Below the pieces are notes generated by a model. It saw nothing but the letters and a program-made list of their open reading frames with translations. It had not been told where the DNA came from and searched no databases. From Astrothelium macrocarpum (taxonomy: Eukaryota > Ascomycota > Dothideomycetes > Trypetheliales > Trypetheliaceae): a DNA stretch of 64,000 bases. Shown here piece by piece: positions 54,857 through 64,000 of the stretch. The stretch covers positions 1-64,000 of the forward strand of contig JAGEMR010000029.1 in the NCBI GenBank assembly GCA_021030915.1, written 5' to 3'. Both the position numbers and the translations under genes were made by a program. The number at the start of each line of letters is the position of its first letter. The first letter of the stretch is position 1.

Positions 54857-56976
54857 GGTGCTGTATGCAGGTACAACGTCAACACCTTTAAGCAGACGAG
54901 TCAGAGGTCAGGAAGACTTTGAAAAGGGAGCACGAGGATGGGCTAGGCAGTCAAGTGCAACGCGTGATCGTGCCCAACGTCTTGACTGGCCAGCAGATGG
55001 TAGATCTTTTGTAAATTGACCACAATAAAACAGTGAGGCGTGTTAAGAGGATAAAAGAGGGGGAGAAGCTCTACTATATAGATAGGCTATGAGCCGCGTC
55101 TCCAAGACTCCCTCCATTCTGTGCAACTGCCTCGTCTCAGCAATCCCAATCTGCTTGATTGCTAGCTGCAAGCAGCACAGGGCTTTTGACGATCTGCATT
55201 TCTAATGTGAGAAACGGCCCCGAATCCAAGAAACATTTTCTGGAGGAGACGGGCAGGCTTCCGATAGATCAGGAATGGCGCAGGCTAATGCGTTGCACTT
55301 CGAGGCAGCAACGCGACGTTCTGGGTTGGCGCTGCTTGGCCCGCCCGACAGATTTAAGGCAACAGTGGGTCTCTTGAACACATGATCGTGCGAAGAGATA
55401 ACAAAGCAGGTAAGGCTTCCAAAGCATTGGTTCTGGTGCATTGGGACCAAATGGTTGCCTGCATGCATCTCGCGTGGGAGTATTGGTGGGATCGTACTGG
55501 ACTAACGCGAGTCATTCTTGCTCGAACACTTCCATCGCTGTGGAGGAGCGACAAAGTGAGTTTCGAGCCTTCAATGGTTAGAAGCTTGTATGGAAAACGG
55601 GCGAATGATGTGTTGTCAACTCCATCAGCCCTGTTTTCGTTGCGTTGTGGCGTGGTGGGCGCGTACCCCGCATTCTCACGAAGCTGAGTACGGCGTCCCT
55701 ATGTTAGCAGCAGCACGGGAGGTGGTGAAGCGGCGCTCCTTTCCTGGCCATGGACGCGCCTCCTAAACTAATGATCTCACGCCCTGGCTTTGAGCAAACG
55801 CAGGGTTACCTTGAGCATGTATTTCAGAGATGAAGCGATTGGGAGCCCTCAGCCAAGCTACGACAGTAATACTGCCATCGTTGCCCGACATCTGGAGCAA
55901 AGAACATCACCTTAGCCCCGGGCGTCGAGTGCCCTACAGCTGGAATACGATTAATTGCAATCATGTTACCTTTGATGTTGCCATTTGATTACACCAGTGG
56001 CGCTTGATACAAGCGTGCCTAAAGCAGGTCACTTGCGTTTCGTGGGACGCGTTGCTGGTCCAGTATCAGCAAGAATTGATGCTCAGTCATTTTGAGGCAA
56101 TCCTTGCATTGAGATCCCGAGTGCAGCACAGAAACCGGAGGAGTGGATTGCCGCATCTGTACTGGTGGCCTTTAGAGGTTGGGGGCCTGAATTCACCCAA
56201 GCCGGTAGGTGAAAATAATGCCAAGAATCCAGGATGTACACGCAGAGCGGAAGAAACGCGGTGACACATGCTTCAGCAGACACCGTCCAAAAAAGGCGTG
56301 TCTTTTAGATGTAAGCGAATCAAAAGCAAGCGTTTCGACTCGATGCTCTGGACTTCTATGGAACGCCTCAAGAGGAAAAACAAAGGTTCAAAACACACAA
56401 CTCCTGGTAGGCAACAAGGCAACTGTTCGCCCGGCGTAACCGCCTCATCTTTTGTGTCAATGAGATGCCCAAGAACTTGACCATCTCCGCGGAACTGTCA
56501 ATATATAATTCTTCGTTGTATTGACTCGACTGAATACGCATAAGAACGCAGCTAAGAACGTTTTGGATATTGTTGGAGTGTTAAGGTAGCTGCGAACCCA
56601 GTAAGAACTCTATCTTTATTAGTTGTATTTTCATTGCCCGGTGGCCAAATTCTATGTACAAGTTAAGAAAGTTAAGTGGAAATTGGCACGCCCGCTATCA
56701 GTTGTGGTATTATCGTAAACACGATTATGCAAGTGCAGTGCGCCAACCCCGCATATCAAAGTGCAAAGGAGCTAGACACGCCCTGTTGGCTGCAGCAATG
56801 ACGATGGTCATAACGGTTGGACGAGCCAAAAAGCCGACTGATGGTATCGCAAAGTCTCCGCTCTTCCGCTTGGGCATTCCTAGCCAGGCAACGAGGCAAA
56901 AACCCAGCAGAGCCGCAAACGCGTATGACTCTGACGCAGATCCGAAGCCCACAGACCTGACCATTAGAAGATTCAA
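54857..56976. other. Gene-poor stretch
   Basis: 2.1 kb between the low-complexity protein gene (its promoter end) and the 3' end of LCB2. Open frames are short and overlap on both strands, for example 55382-55687 and 56004-56264. None shows a motif or a splice-supported extension. I see no RNA gene. Confidence 0.45.
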
Positions 56977-59010
56977 CTATCGAAGGGGAGACTTGACATC
57001 GTTGACGCCCCGTTTAATCACTTCGTCGAGCTGCCACCGCGGAGGCTTGACCGTGGGCTTGCCACCCTTATCCAGTTCCTTGGATGTCTTCAACTCCTCT
57101 TCATTGGTGAGACCGTCCGGGATGGGCTCCGCGCCGCCTGCGATACCACTGCTGAATTTCAACTGGAGGAGGTCTCCTATCTCGTCACAGGCAGCAAGCA
57201 TCCGATCGAGGTCATCCTTATTGTGGGCAGCTGAGACGCAGAGCCGCGCCCTGGATGACACGAGCGGTGTAGCTGGGTACCCGACGATGACTACACTAAT
57301 CTTACGCCGTAACATCTCATGGCTGAATGCGGGCATCTTTGCAGGATTATACAGCATAATGGGTATGATCGGTGAGTCATCGTGCCCAAAGACAATGAAA
57401 CCCAACCGTTTCAGTCCTAACCGGAGGTACCGTGAGTTAAAGGCCAATCGTTGTAGCCGTTCTTCGCCTTGTCCAGGGGAGAGTTCACCGATAATGACTT
57501 TGAGTGCAGAAGCAATCTGAATGAGCACAGCTGGCGAAGGCGTCTCACCGTAAAGTGTTGCGGCGTTAGTGACACGCAATTTGTCAATGATGGCCTTGTC
57601 TCCCGCAACATAACCGCCATTGGCACCAAAGCTCTTGGTAAAAGTCCCCATGAGAATGTCCACCTCAGAGGGGTCGACACCAAAGTACTCACATACACCT
57701 TTGCCGGTCGGACCAAGTGCACCGATGGAATGAGCTTCGTCGACGAACAGATAAAACTTGTACTTTCTCCTCAATGCAACAATGCTAGGTAGGTTGCACA
57801 TGGTTCCTTCCATAGAGTACAGGCCTTCAACGACAACGAGAATTCTTTTCCAGGGACGGTGTGTGCGTGGCTGCCCTTGGGAGATTGCCTCGCGAAGTAG
57901 TCGTTCAAGATCCTTCATATCATTGTGCTTGAACGACTCGATCATTGCACCAGAGAGACGAGAACCGAATCGGATGGAATTGTGGTTCAGCTCATCAGAT
58001 ATGATGAGGCAATTCTTGCCCATCAGCGCTGGAAAGGTAGAAGCATTGGTACTGTAGCCCATGGAGAAGATCATTGCAGACTCCTTCCCAACATACTTGG
58101 CAGTAAGTTCTTCTACCTCCATGTGTAACTCTGATGTTCCTGCATCAGCTCTGCTGCTGGCAAAGCTAACCCCATACTTCTTCAAGCCTGCCTCGACCGC
58201 ATCTGCACATGGACCTTCAGCTTGTGCGAAACCGAGGTAATTATAAGAACTGAGATTAAGAGTTTCGGTCGTGGTTCCCGTCAATTGAAAGGTCTGGTTG
58301 TTATCTTCAGAGGATCTATCTAGAAGCGTGACGTAGCGACCAGGAACACCAGTGACGGGCCGTGCAAAACAGTCGTTGATGCGCATCTTTAACCGTCGTA
58401 CGTAAAAATTGTCAAAATCACTGTTCAATGGAGCATAGCCGTTTCTTGGTTGCAAATGCTTGTAATGCTCCTGTCGAAACCTTTTGCCAAAAAAATCCCG
58501 GACGTGCCCGAAAATGATGAGAATGAGATAGCTAATGTAGGTAGTGAGGAGAAAATAATAGGGCGGTTCATCTTCGATCGGTGTCGGGAACTCGCCGCCC
58601 TCGAATCGACTCGAGTAGCGGTGGCTCTGAGAGCCCAATGGACCGAATTCAGCATGTTGCTTGGCAAGCCGTCTTGCTTCTGCAGGTGATGGTGGTTGAA
58701 AAAGAGGTGTCGGAAATTCTTCCATTTTTGAATTCTCTCCTGTTGCGGTCGAAAGATTTATGCTTGGTAATGACAGTGTAGGATTGTTGATCTGAGGAGT
58801 ACGATTGTTAAATAATGATTGCTGCTGTGCAGCCTGAAGTGCTGCCGTATCGATAGATTTGGATTTGGGGGACGACCCGAAGAGGTTCGCTAATTTGGTG
58901 CTCGCTTTGGGGGTCGAGGATCTTCGTAGCGATTTCTCGTCTAATATGTCTAGAGAGCCGTTTGTGGGAGAGTCATTAGGTGCGGAGGGATTGACCGTCC
59001 GCGTAGGCAT
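56977..59010 (-). CDS. LCB2: Serine palmitoyltransferase subunit 2
   Basis: Pyridoxal phosphate enzyme of the ER that condenses serine and palmitoyl-CoA, the first step of sphingolipid synthesis, as a dimer with Lcb1. Unspliced, 677 residues. Residues 1-140 are a disordered fungal extension. A membrane segment follows (FLLTTYISYLILIIFG). The catalytic domain holds LNLSSYNYLGFAQAEGPCAD, DELNHNSIRFGSRLSG, LFVDEAHSIGALGPTGKG and the PLP lysine in MGTFTKSFGANGGYVAG. A C-terminal tail of about 60 residues (GLTNEEELKTSKELDKGGKP) is longer than in yeast. The ATG is the first in frame. It is divergent from the acetoacetyl-CoA synthetase gene. Confidence 0.95.
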   Translation of the reverse strand: MPTRTVNPSAPNDSPTNGSLDILDEKSLRRSSTPKASTKLANLFGSSPKSKSIDTAALQAAQQQSLFNNRTPQINNPTLSLPSINLSTATGENSKMEEFPTPLFQPPSPAEARRLAKQHAEFGPLGSQSHRYSSRFEGGEFPTPIEDEPPYYFLLTTYISYLILIIFGHVRDFFGKRFRQEHYKHLQPRNGYAPLNSDFDNFYVRRLKMRINDCFARPVTGVPGRYVTLLDRSSEDNNQTFQLTGTTTETLNLSSYNYLGFAQAEGPCADAVEAGLKKYGVSFASSRADAGTSELHMEVEELTAKYVGKESAMIFSMGYSTNASTFPALMGKNCLIISDELNHNSIRFGSRLSGAMIESFKHNDMKDLERLLREAISQGQPRTHRPWKRILVVVEGLYSMEGTMCNLPSIVALRRKYKFYLFVDEAHSIGALGPTGKGVCEYFGVDPSEVDILMGTFTKSFGANGGYVAGDKAIIDKLRVTNAATLYGETPSPAVLIQIASALKVIIGELSPGQGEERLQRLAFNSRYLRLGLKRLGFIVFGHDDSPIIPIMLYNPAKMPAFSHEMLRRKISVVIVGYPATPLVSSRARLCVSAAHNKDDLDRMLAACDEIGDLLQLKFSSGIAGGAEPIPDGLTNEEELKTSKELDKGGKPTVKPPRWQLDEVIKRGVNDVKSPLR

Positions 59011-59982
59011 CTCGTCCTAGTTGTTTGTGTGATGAGCTGGTGGGAGATTCCCAAATTGTGGCGGGCCTCAGAATTTAATGAGGCAACCGCAAAGGTTGAT
59101 TTGATCACAGATTTGTGCGTACAAATAGGAAGTTATACAAGACGGATAGCACTTCTGGATAGGACTTGGGTTCGATTCAACGTATAGCACGATGTAAATT
59201 TGCGCCGATGGCGAAGGGGCCCGAGGGGACAAGAGGTAGGTGAGATGCGGAAAAGGTGTGGCGGGGAGACAGGAGAATTGGACGTCAACAAAATGGCTGA
59301 TAAGGGTCCTGTGAGGTTGTAATGTCGTCGGCCGACGAAAGAAATGCCGGCACAACGCGGAAGCACACAGTCGGTGAGTCGTGAAGATAACCAATTCCGG
59401 AGTCAAATCCACTGCGGCGCGGGTCTGTTGCTCGGCGGATGGTCCTTAACGGGCGATAAGACAGGTGTTGCAGAGACTTGGGTTAGGATCTTCCGCCAGT
59501 CCACAGCCACCGCGATCACGAAGCAGCGTCGAGCGGGTCTTGACAAAAGGAAGAAACAGAAGAAACGGAAAGAGGGAGACGAGAAGGCTACAGTGGGCTT
59601 GCAACGAATATCTAGTCATTGGGAGATTTGCAGTAAATTACAGCCGTAATTAGTCTCACGGTGCTCACGCCATTACCCATGTCAGGGGTCACGTATCTAA
59701 CTTTCAGCACCTGGGCCTGCAAGCTCGAGTGCGGCACGATAGCTTATACCCCGAACATACGGCAGCGTCTGAGACAACTACAAAAGTCAAGTTCGCTGAA
59801 AGAGTAACCAGTGTATCCATCTGCAGAGCGTCTCTTATAATGACGATGCGACGACGACAGTTGCTCGGCATCAGCTGCGGAGCCAGCCGAGAAAGTTCAG
59901 AAGCATTACACATCTGGTCAGCTCCTTTCTTACATGCCCAACTTCGTTCGTCAGCTCCAGTATCAACTGTTCCTACATAGCC
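59011..59982. promoter_or_regulatory. Divergent intergenic region of LCB2 and acetoacetyl-CoA synthetase
   Basis: 972 bases with both promoters. Open frames are short. The T-loop-like GGTTCGATTC at about 59169 lacks a pairing stem, so it is not a tRNA. No specific site is claimed. Confidence 0.45.
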
Positions 59983-62162
59983 ATGTCAGACCTCGTAGAT
60001 GGCAGTACCAATGATTATGTTTCACCGAATCTGCTATGGAAACACAAGTCTCCCGAGTCTACTCCAATGTGGGGGTTCATGCAGACATTGAATGTCAAAT
60101 ACGGACTACAGCTAAAAAATTATAACGAGCTGTACCGGTGGTCTGTTGAAAACCTATCGGCATTTTGGGGCGAGATTTGGCATGAATTGGGCATCAAAGC
60201 GCCGCAAGTATATTCGAAAGTCGGATACATCTTGAGTCCTTCAAATTTGCAATTAATTCGTTGACTCGAATTTAGGTCATGGACGAAAACGCTTCCATGT
60301 TTCCCAGACCATCATTCTTTTCCGGCGCAAAGCTCAATTTTGCCGAGAATCTCCTCTTTCCCCGGGCGGAAATAGATCCAAATGGATTGGCTGTCATTGC
60401 TGCATCCGAATCTTCTCGGGAGTCGGTTTCATGGAGCCAATTGCGAGACCGAGTAAGAAAATGCCAGGCTGGAATGCTTGCGCTGAATGTAAAAAGTCGG
60501 GACCGGGTTGCCGGGTACGTAGCAAATCATACAAATGCCCTAGTATTTATGCTTGCGGCCACTTCTATCGGGGCTCTGTGGACCGCTGTATCTCCTGACA
60601 CTGGAGTACATGCTGTATTAGAGCGTCTCACGCAGATAGAGCCATGTCTACTGCTTGCCGACGAATCTTCCGCGTATAACGGTAAAACGCATCCTGTGAT
60701 TCCTAAAGTTGCGGAAATAGTTTCATCGTTACCCAGCCTCCGAGCTGTCGTTATTTTGACATCGTCGCTTCAGCCCGACCTCTCTTCCATTCACTTATCA
60801 TCGGGCCATGTGCACAGCTACGATAGCTTCCTTGAACTTGGATCTGAATCATCACAGTTGTCTTTTGTTCATCTTGATCCAGATCATCCCGTCTATATTC
60901 TCTATAGCAGCGGTACTACTGGTGCTCCTAAATGCATTGTGCATGGCGCCATTGGCACCCTCATCCAGCACAAGAAGGAGCATGGCCTCCACTGCTCAAT
61001 TGGACCCCAAAGTCGCCTCTTCTATTTCACTACTTGCACCTGGATGATGTGGCATTGGCTTGTTTCTGGACTCGCTAGCGGCGCCACTCTCATACTCTAC
61101 GATGGTTCGCCGTTCCGCTATATCGATGTCTCTTCGTCTGTAGGCTCGGAACCGGATGATCTTGCGATGCCGCGGCTTTGCGAGGAACTCGGCATAACTC
61201 ACTTTGGAACGTCTGCAAAGTACTTGTCTGTTCTCGAGCAGAAGAACATCATACCGCGACATGCTGGACTGCCCCTGGCAAATTTAGAAGCAATTTACAG
61301 CACTGGCTCACCTTTGGCACCATCCACATTTTCGTACGTTTACCGTGCTTTTCCCTCGACCATCGATCTTGGCAGTATTACCGGCGGCACCGATATCATC
61401 TCATTGTTTGGCGCGCCATGCCCTCTAGTTCCGGTATATGAGGGCGAAATCCAATGCCTTGGGCTTGGGATGGCGGTACAGGCATGGGACTTCCAAGGGC
61501 ACAACGTTTCGACCAATGGCGAAGCTGGGGATCTCGTCTGCGTGAAGCCATTCCCGTGCCAGCCAGTTGGTTTCTGGGGCGCAATTGGAGAGCAGAAATA
61601 CAGAGACAGCTATTTCGACAAGTTTCCTGGGGTATGGCATCACGGAGATTTTGTGAGATTCAATCCTCGTACAGGCGGGCTGGTAATGCTAGGGCGTAGT
61701 GATGGCATCCTAAAACCGGCGGGCGTTCGATTTGGGAGTGCTGAAATTTACAACGTGCTTCTCGAGCATTTCCCGGGGGCCATTGCAGATGCTCTATGCA
61801 TTGGACGCAGGAGAGAAAAAGATAGCGACGAAACCGTGGTACTTTTTCTGAAAATGGAACCTGGACAGAACTTTAGCGAGCAGCTATCGCAGGATATCAA
61901 AAAGGTAGTGAGGGGTGCCTTGAGTGCAAGACATGTTCCTGGTGTAATTGACGAATGCCCTGAAATTCCTGTAACTACAAATGGCAAAAAGTACGTCCAT
62001 CTTGCGGTGGATGACCACCATGGCTGATCTGCACTGACGTGAGACAGGGTTGAGGGTGCGGTGAAACAAATTTTATGCGGCATGAATGTCAAAACATCGG
62101 CTTCCGTATCAAACTCCGAATGCTTGGATTGGTATCGTCACTGGGCAGACACACACAATTGA
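59983..62162 (+). CDS. Acetoacetyl-CoA synthetase
   Basis: Cytosolic ANL-superfamily ligase that activates acetoacetate to acetoacetyl-CoA with ATP. Exons: 59983-60207, 60276-61990, 62048-62162, 684 residues. The N-terminal WKHKSPESTPMWGFMQTLN and VDESA-like VMDENASMFPRP (joined across intron 1) lead to LNFAENLLFPR. The AMP-binding motif is YILYSSGTTGAPKCIVHG; TTCTWMMWHWLVSGLASGAT and ITGGTDIISLFGAPCPLVP are subfamily-specific. The terminal domain has HHGDFVRFNPRTGGLVMLGR and VTTNGKK joined to VEGAVKQILCGMNVKTSASV, with the catalytic Lys in GKK. Without the last intron (61991-62047) this end would be lost. Introns are 68 and 57 bases. Confidence 0.95.
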
Positions 62163-62861
62163 AAAGGACGACTGCTATGTTTCCACGTCGGTCTCGAGGA
62201 GAAGGATGATCGTGTTGTCTGGATATGCAACGAGAAGCCTCACTTGATACTCCTAGACGGACCAGTATCTACAATGATGAGGCCAAAATTATTTTGCATA
62301 CTCTTACGAGCTGTTCTCCGAATACCAGGTATCGTTGTAGGCAAGCCGCATTTGAAATGTGAAAATACCTAAAGAACACCTGACAGCCAGAACTTCTCGT
62401 CTTAATGAGGCTGTGGCTTGCTACATCCACAGTAAGAATTGTACCAAGAGAGACTCAAAGCGAGCAATGTCATTTAGAAATAGAAGCAGAGTGCAGCTCG
62501 CCATCTCACAAGAACTTTCATAATTTGTTCCAGTGGACTTCAACCGTCTGCCATTGAAACATTAGAAGTAATGCGGTTCGGGATTGGAGACTAATATCTT
62601 CCATCCGAAGTTGCAGTAGCCTCGCGAACTAAAGGAATTGTGAGCCAAGATTGAGAACAGTAAAGACGTGACCTTTTGAACTCTGTAGCAGCGCCATTTC
62701 CATGCCAATTCGTTGTGCCAGTCCTCAGTGTCTCTATATTAGCGCCCAACTCAAAGTAACCTGCACGGAACAAATTTTCCTTGCTATCGTTTGTGTCTGC
62801 CCAAGCAGAGAAATAGGAGGGCGTCTCATGGAGCTTCCTGGCAAATCTCAAAGACACTGCT
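62163..62861. other. Convergent intergenic stretch
   Basis: About 700 bases. The minus-strand frame at 62591-62857 (RKLHETPSYFSAWAD...) could be a terminal exon of the transcription factor gene, but the phase of the only nearby intron does not support it. Nothing else is seen. Confidence 0.4.
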
Positions 62862-64000
62862 TTATGTGCTTAACGTAATAGGAGGCACCTTTCCGGTTAA
62901 GACACCAGCGAGGTGCTCCACATCGAAGGAGCTCCATCGTGCACCAGTAGACTGGGCTCCACTGAGCTCATTCAATGCCGCAATAATCCAGGTCTGCAAA
63001 TCGTAATTCAACCATGGATATGCCACAGAAAACGACATGACCAGGAAGGTATTCGCAAACGGTCGGTAGGGCCAGAGATGTTCATAAAGCTTGCAGATGT
63101 TATATGCCGCATCTCTACAAATCGGCTCATGATCATGAGTGCCTGTCATTTCTCCAAACATTTGATTCACGACAATGATCAAAGTCCAGAAGTGACTGTA
63201 TATTGTTGCCTCTGACTGTTCCGTAAAATTCCAATAGATAGGAACAAGCGCGTTTCCAAATCGTGAGGAAACTTCGGTGGCTATGGATCCGTTGTAAAGC
63301 CGCGGCTCGAGTTCATAACCAAGATTCGTCAGAGAAGAACGCATTTCTTTTAGCCGGTAGAGTGTATCAAGAGGAGGGATCGTAGAAGAAGGTGAATGAA
63401 GTTCACGATAACCTTTAAGAATCCGTGGGATGTGAGTCAATTGCTTAATGACCTGGTCATGTAGCAAAACCGTTTCGGTTAACGTCTGATCCATAAATGC
63501 AGCAGCTTGCCACTCTTCAGACTCTAGAAAACAGCATGTTCCACTCCAAAGAGATTGAAGAATCTGTCTCAATTAATTAGTAATATGCGGGAAGCCAATA
63601 TGGGAGAATGAAGCTGGACTGACAATCTTGCCCCTTTGAGATCGCAGTACATTGTTAGCAAATTCGTCCAGATGATTGGAGGGACCTCGCATTTCTATCA
63701 ATTTAGTTGTACCTCCGGCGTGACTCAAGGCTTTTGAATCTTGTCGCACGCCTCCAAGTGTCTAGATTAGAAAACGGTTGTCAGCACAGCTTTCCACAGC
63801 AGTAAGACGTCTAATAGCGGGAGTTCTCTTACCTCAACAATCCCCAGGAGAATCGTGGCTGCTAGTGTATAAGTCGACGTGCCCGTTTTGGGATCCATAA
63901 TAGCCTCTTGGAGTCTCTGCAATGCTTTGAGGTACAAGACCGGATCGGCAACTTGCTTCCCACGCGACTCTGGATGCCGCATCACATTGGAATGAGCGTT
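62862..64000 (-). CDS. Fungal transcription factor, 3' part (fungal-specific regulatory domain), 5' end outside window
   Basis: C-terminal region of a Zn(II)2Cys6-type regulator. Exons visible: 64000-63833 (continues beyond the window), 63761-63625, 63563-62862; the middle exon end has some uncertainty of a base because the donor is GTCAGT at 63623. The helical regulatory domain reads YLKALQRLQEAIMDPKTGTS, ILLGIVE joined to TLGGVRQDSKALSHAGGTTK, LIEMRGPSN, then ILQSLWSGTCCFLESEEWQ. This is the usual hapten-like TF domain with LLR-G replaced by IEMRG. The DNA-binding cluster itself is not in the window. The stop used gives TGKVPPITLST; an alternative splice would end in TGKEAP. It is convergent to the acetoacetyl-CoA synthetase gene, so regulation of that gene is possible but not shown. 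Confidence 0.75.

Noticed and set aside
59160..59185. T-loop-like GGTTCGATTC
   Set aside because: No pairing T-stem and no acceptor stem nearby.
62591..62857. Extra C-terminal exon of the transcription factor gene
   Set aside because: The available splice pair puts the downstream frame out of phase and stops after three codons.
1..64000. CRISPR arrays, bacterial operons, phage or viral genes
   Set aside because: No evenly spaced repeats and no such genes; spliced eukaryotic genes throughout.

Overview
The window is nuclear DNA of a filamentous ascomycete (Pezizomycotina); I could not fix the class. Coding genes are split by short introns of about 46-120 bases with fungal GT/AG or GC/AG ends and CTNA-type branch sites. 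The proteins are eukaryotic core factors in their fungal forms, plus fungal NOD-like receptors (NLRs). Exon joins below were made by hand: each was chosen so that splice consensus, phase and protein family continuity agree, and the exon sums divide by three. I placed about 50 introns.

Layout. 1-1.6 kb: AT-rich, broken pogo/Fot1-type transposon. 1.9-9.1 kb: largest TFIIIC subunit (TFC3). 9.3-10.4 kb: F-box protein. 11.6-13.4 kb: secreted DUF1254/DUF1214 protein. 13.4-19.8 kb: gene-poor stretch with a decayed FAD monooxygenase and a secreted proline-rich protein built on a GGA microsatellite. 19.8-42.7 kb: dense housekeeping block in both orientations: Utp8-like, Elg1/ATAD5, Gep4, SmD3, Irc6/p34, a DUF7719-like membrane protein, Gpi12, a small unknown protein, Rrb1, Tem1/Spg1, U1-70K, mitochondrial mL43 and triosephosphate isomerase. 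43.1-52.3 kb: an immunity/cell-death type locus. 52.9-54.9 kb: low-complexity protein. 57-62.2 kb: Lcb2 (serine palmitoyltransferase) divergent from acetoacetyl-CoA synthetase. 62.9-64 kb: 3' part of a fungal transcription factor gene that runs off the window.

The most interesting part is 43.1-52.3 kb. A SesB-like alpha/beta-hydrolase ends in a short glycine-rich motif that looks like the sigma amyloid signalling motif. The divergently transcribed neighbour, an NB-ARC/TPR NLR, carries a matching copy of this motif at its N-terminus. This is the expected architecture of an amyloid-templated receptor/effector pair: ligand binding to the NLR would nucleate the motif and recruit the hydrolase. 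Two related elements of about 230 bases, each an imperfect inverted repeat, sit in the shared promoter and in the first NLR intron. A second NLR (HeLo-like N-terminus plus NACHT) follows, with an altered Walker A and an apparent frameshift.

Other points: three GC-AG introns in separate genes, a PCNA-binding-like motif in Elg1, a perfect 21-base palindrome upstream of Rrb1, and several gene pairs sharing short divergent promoters.
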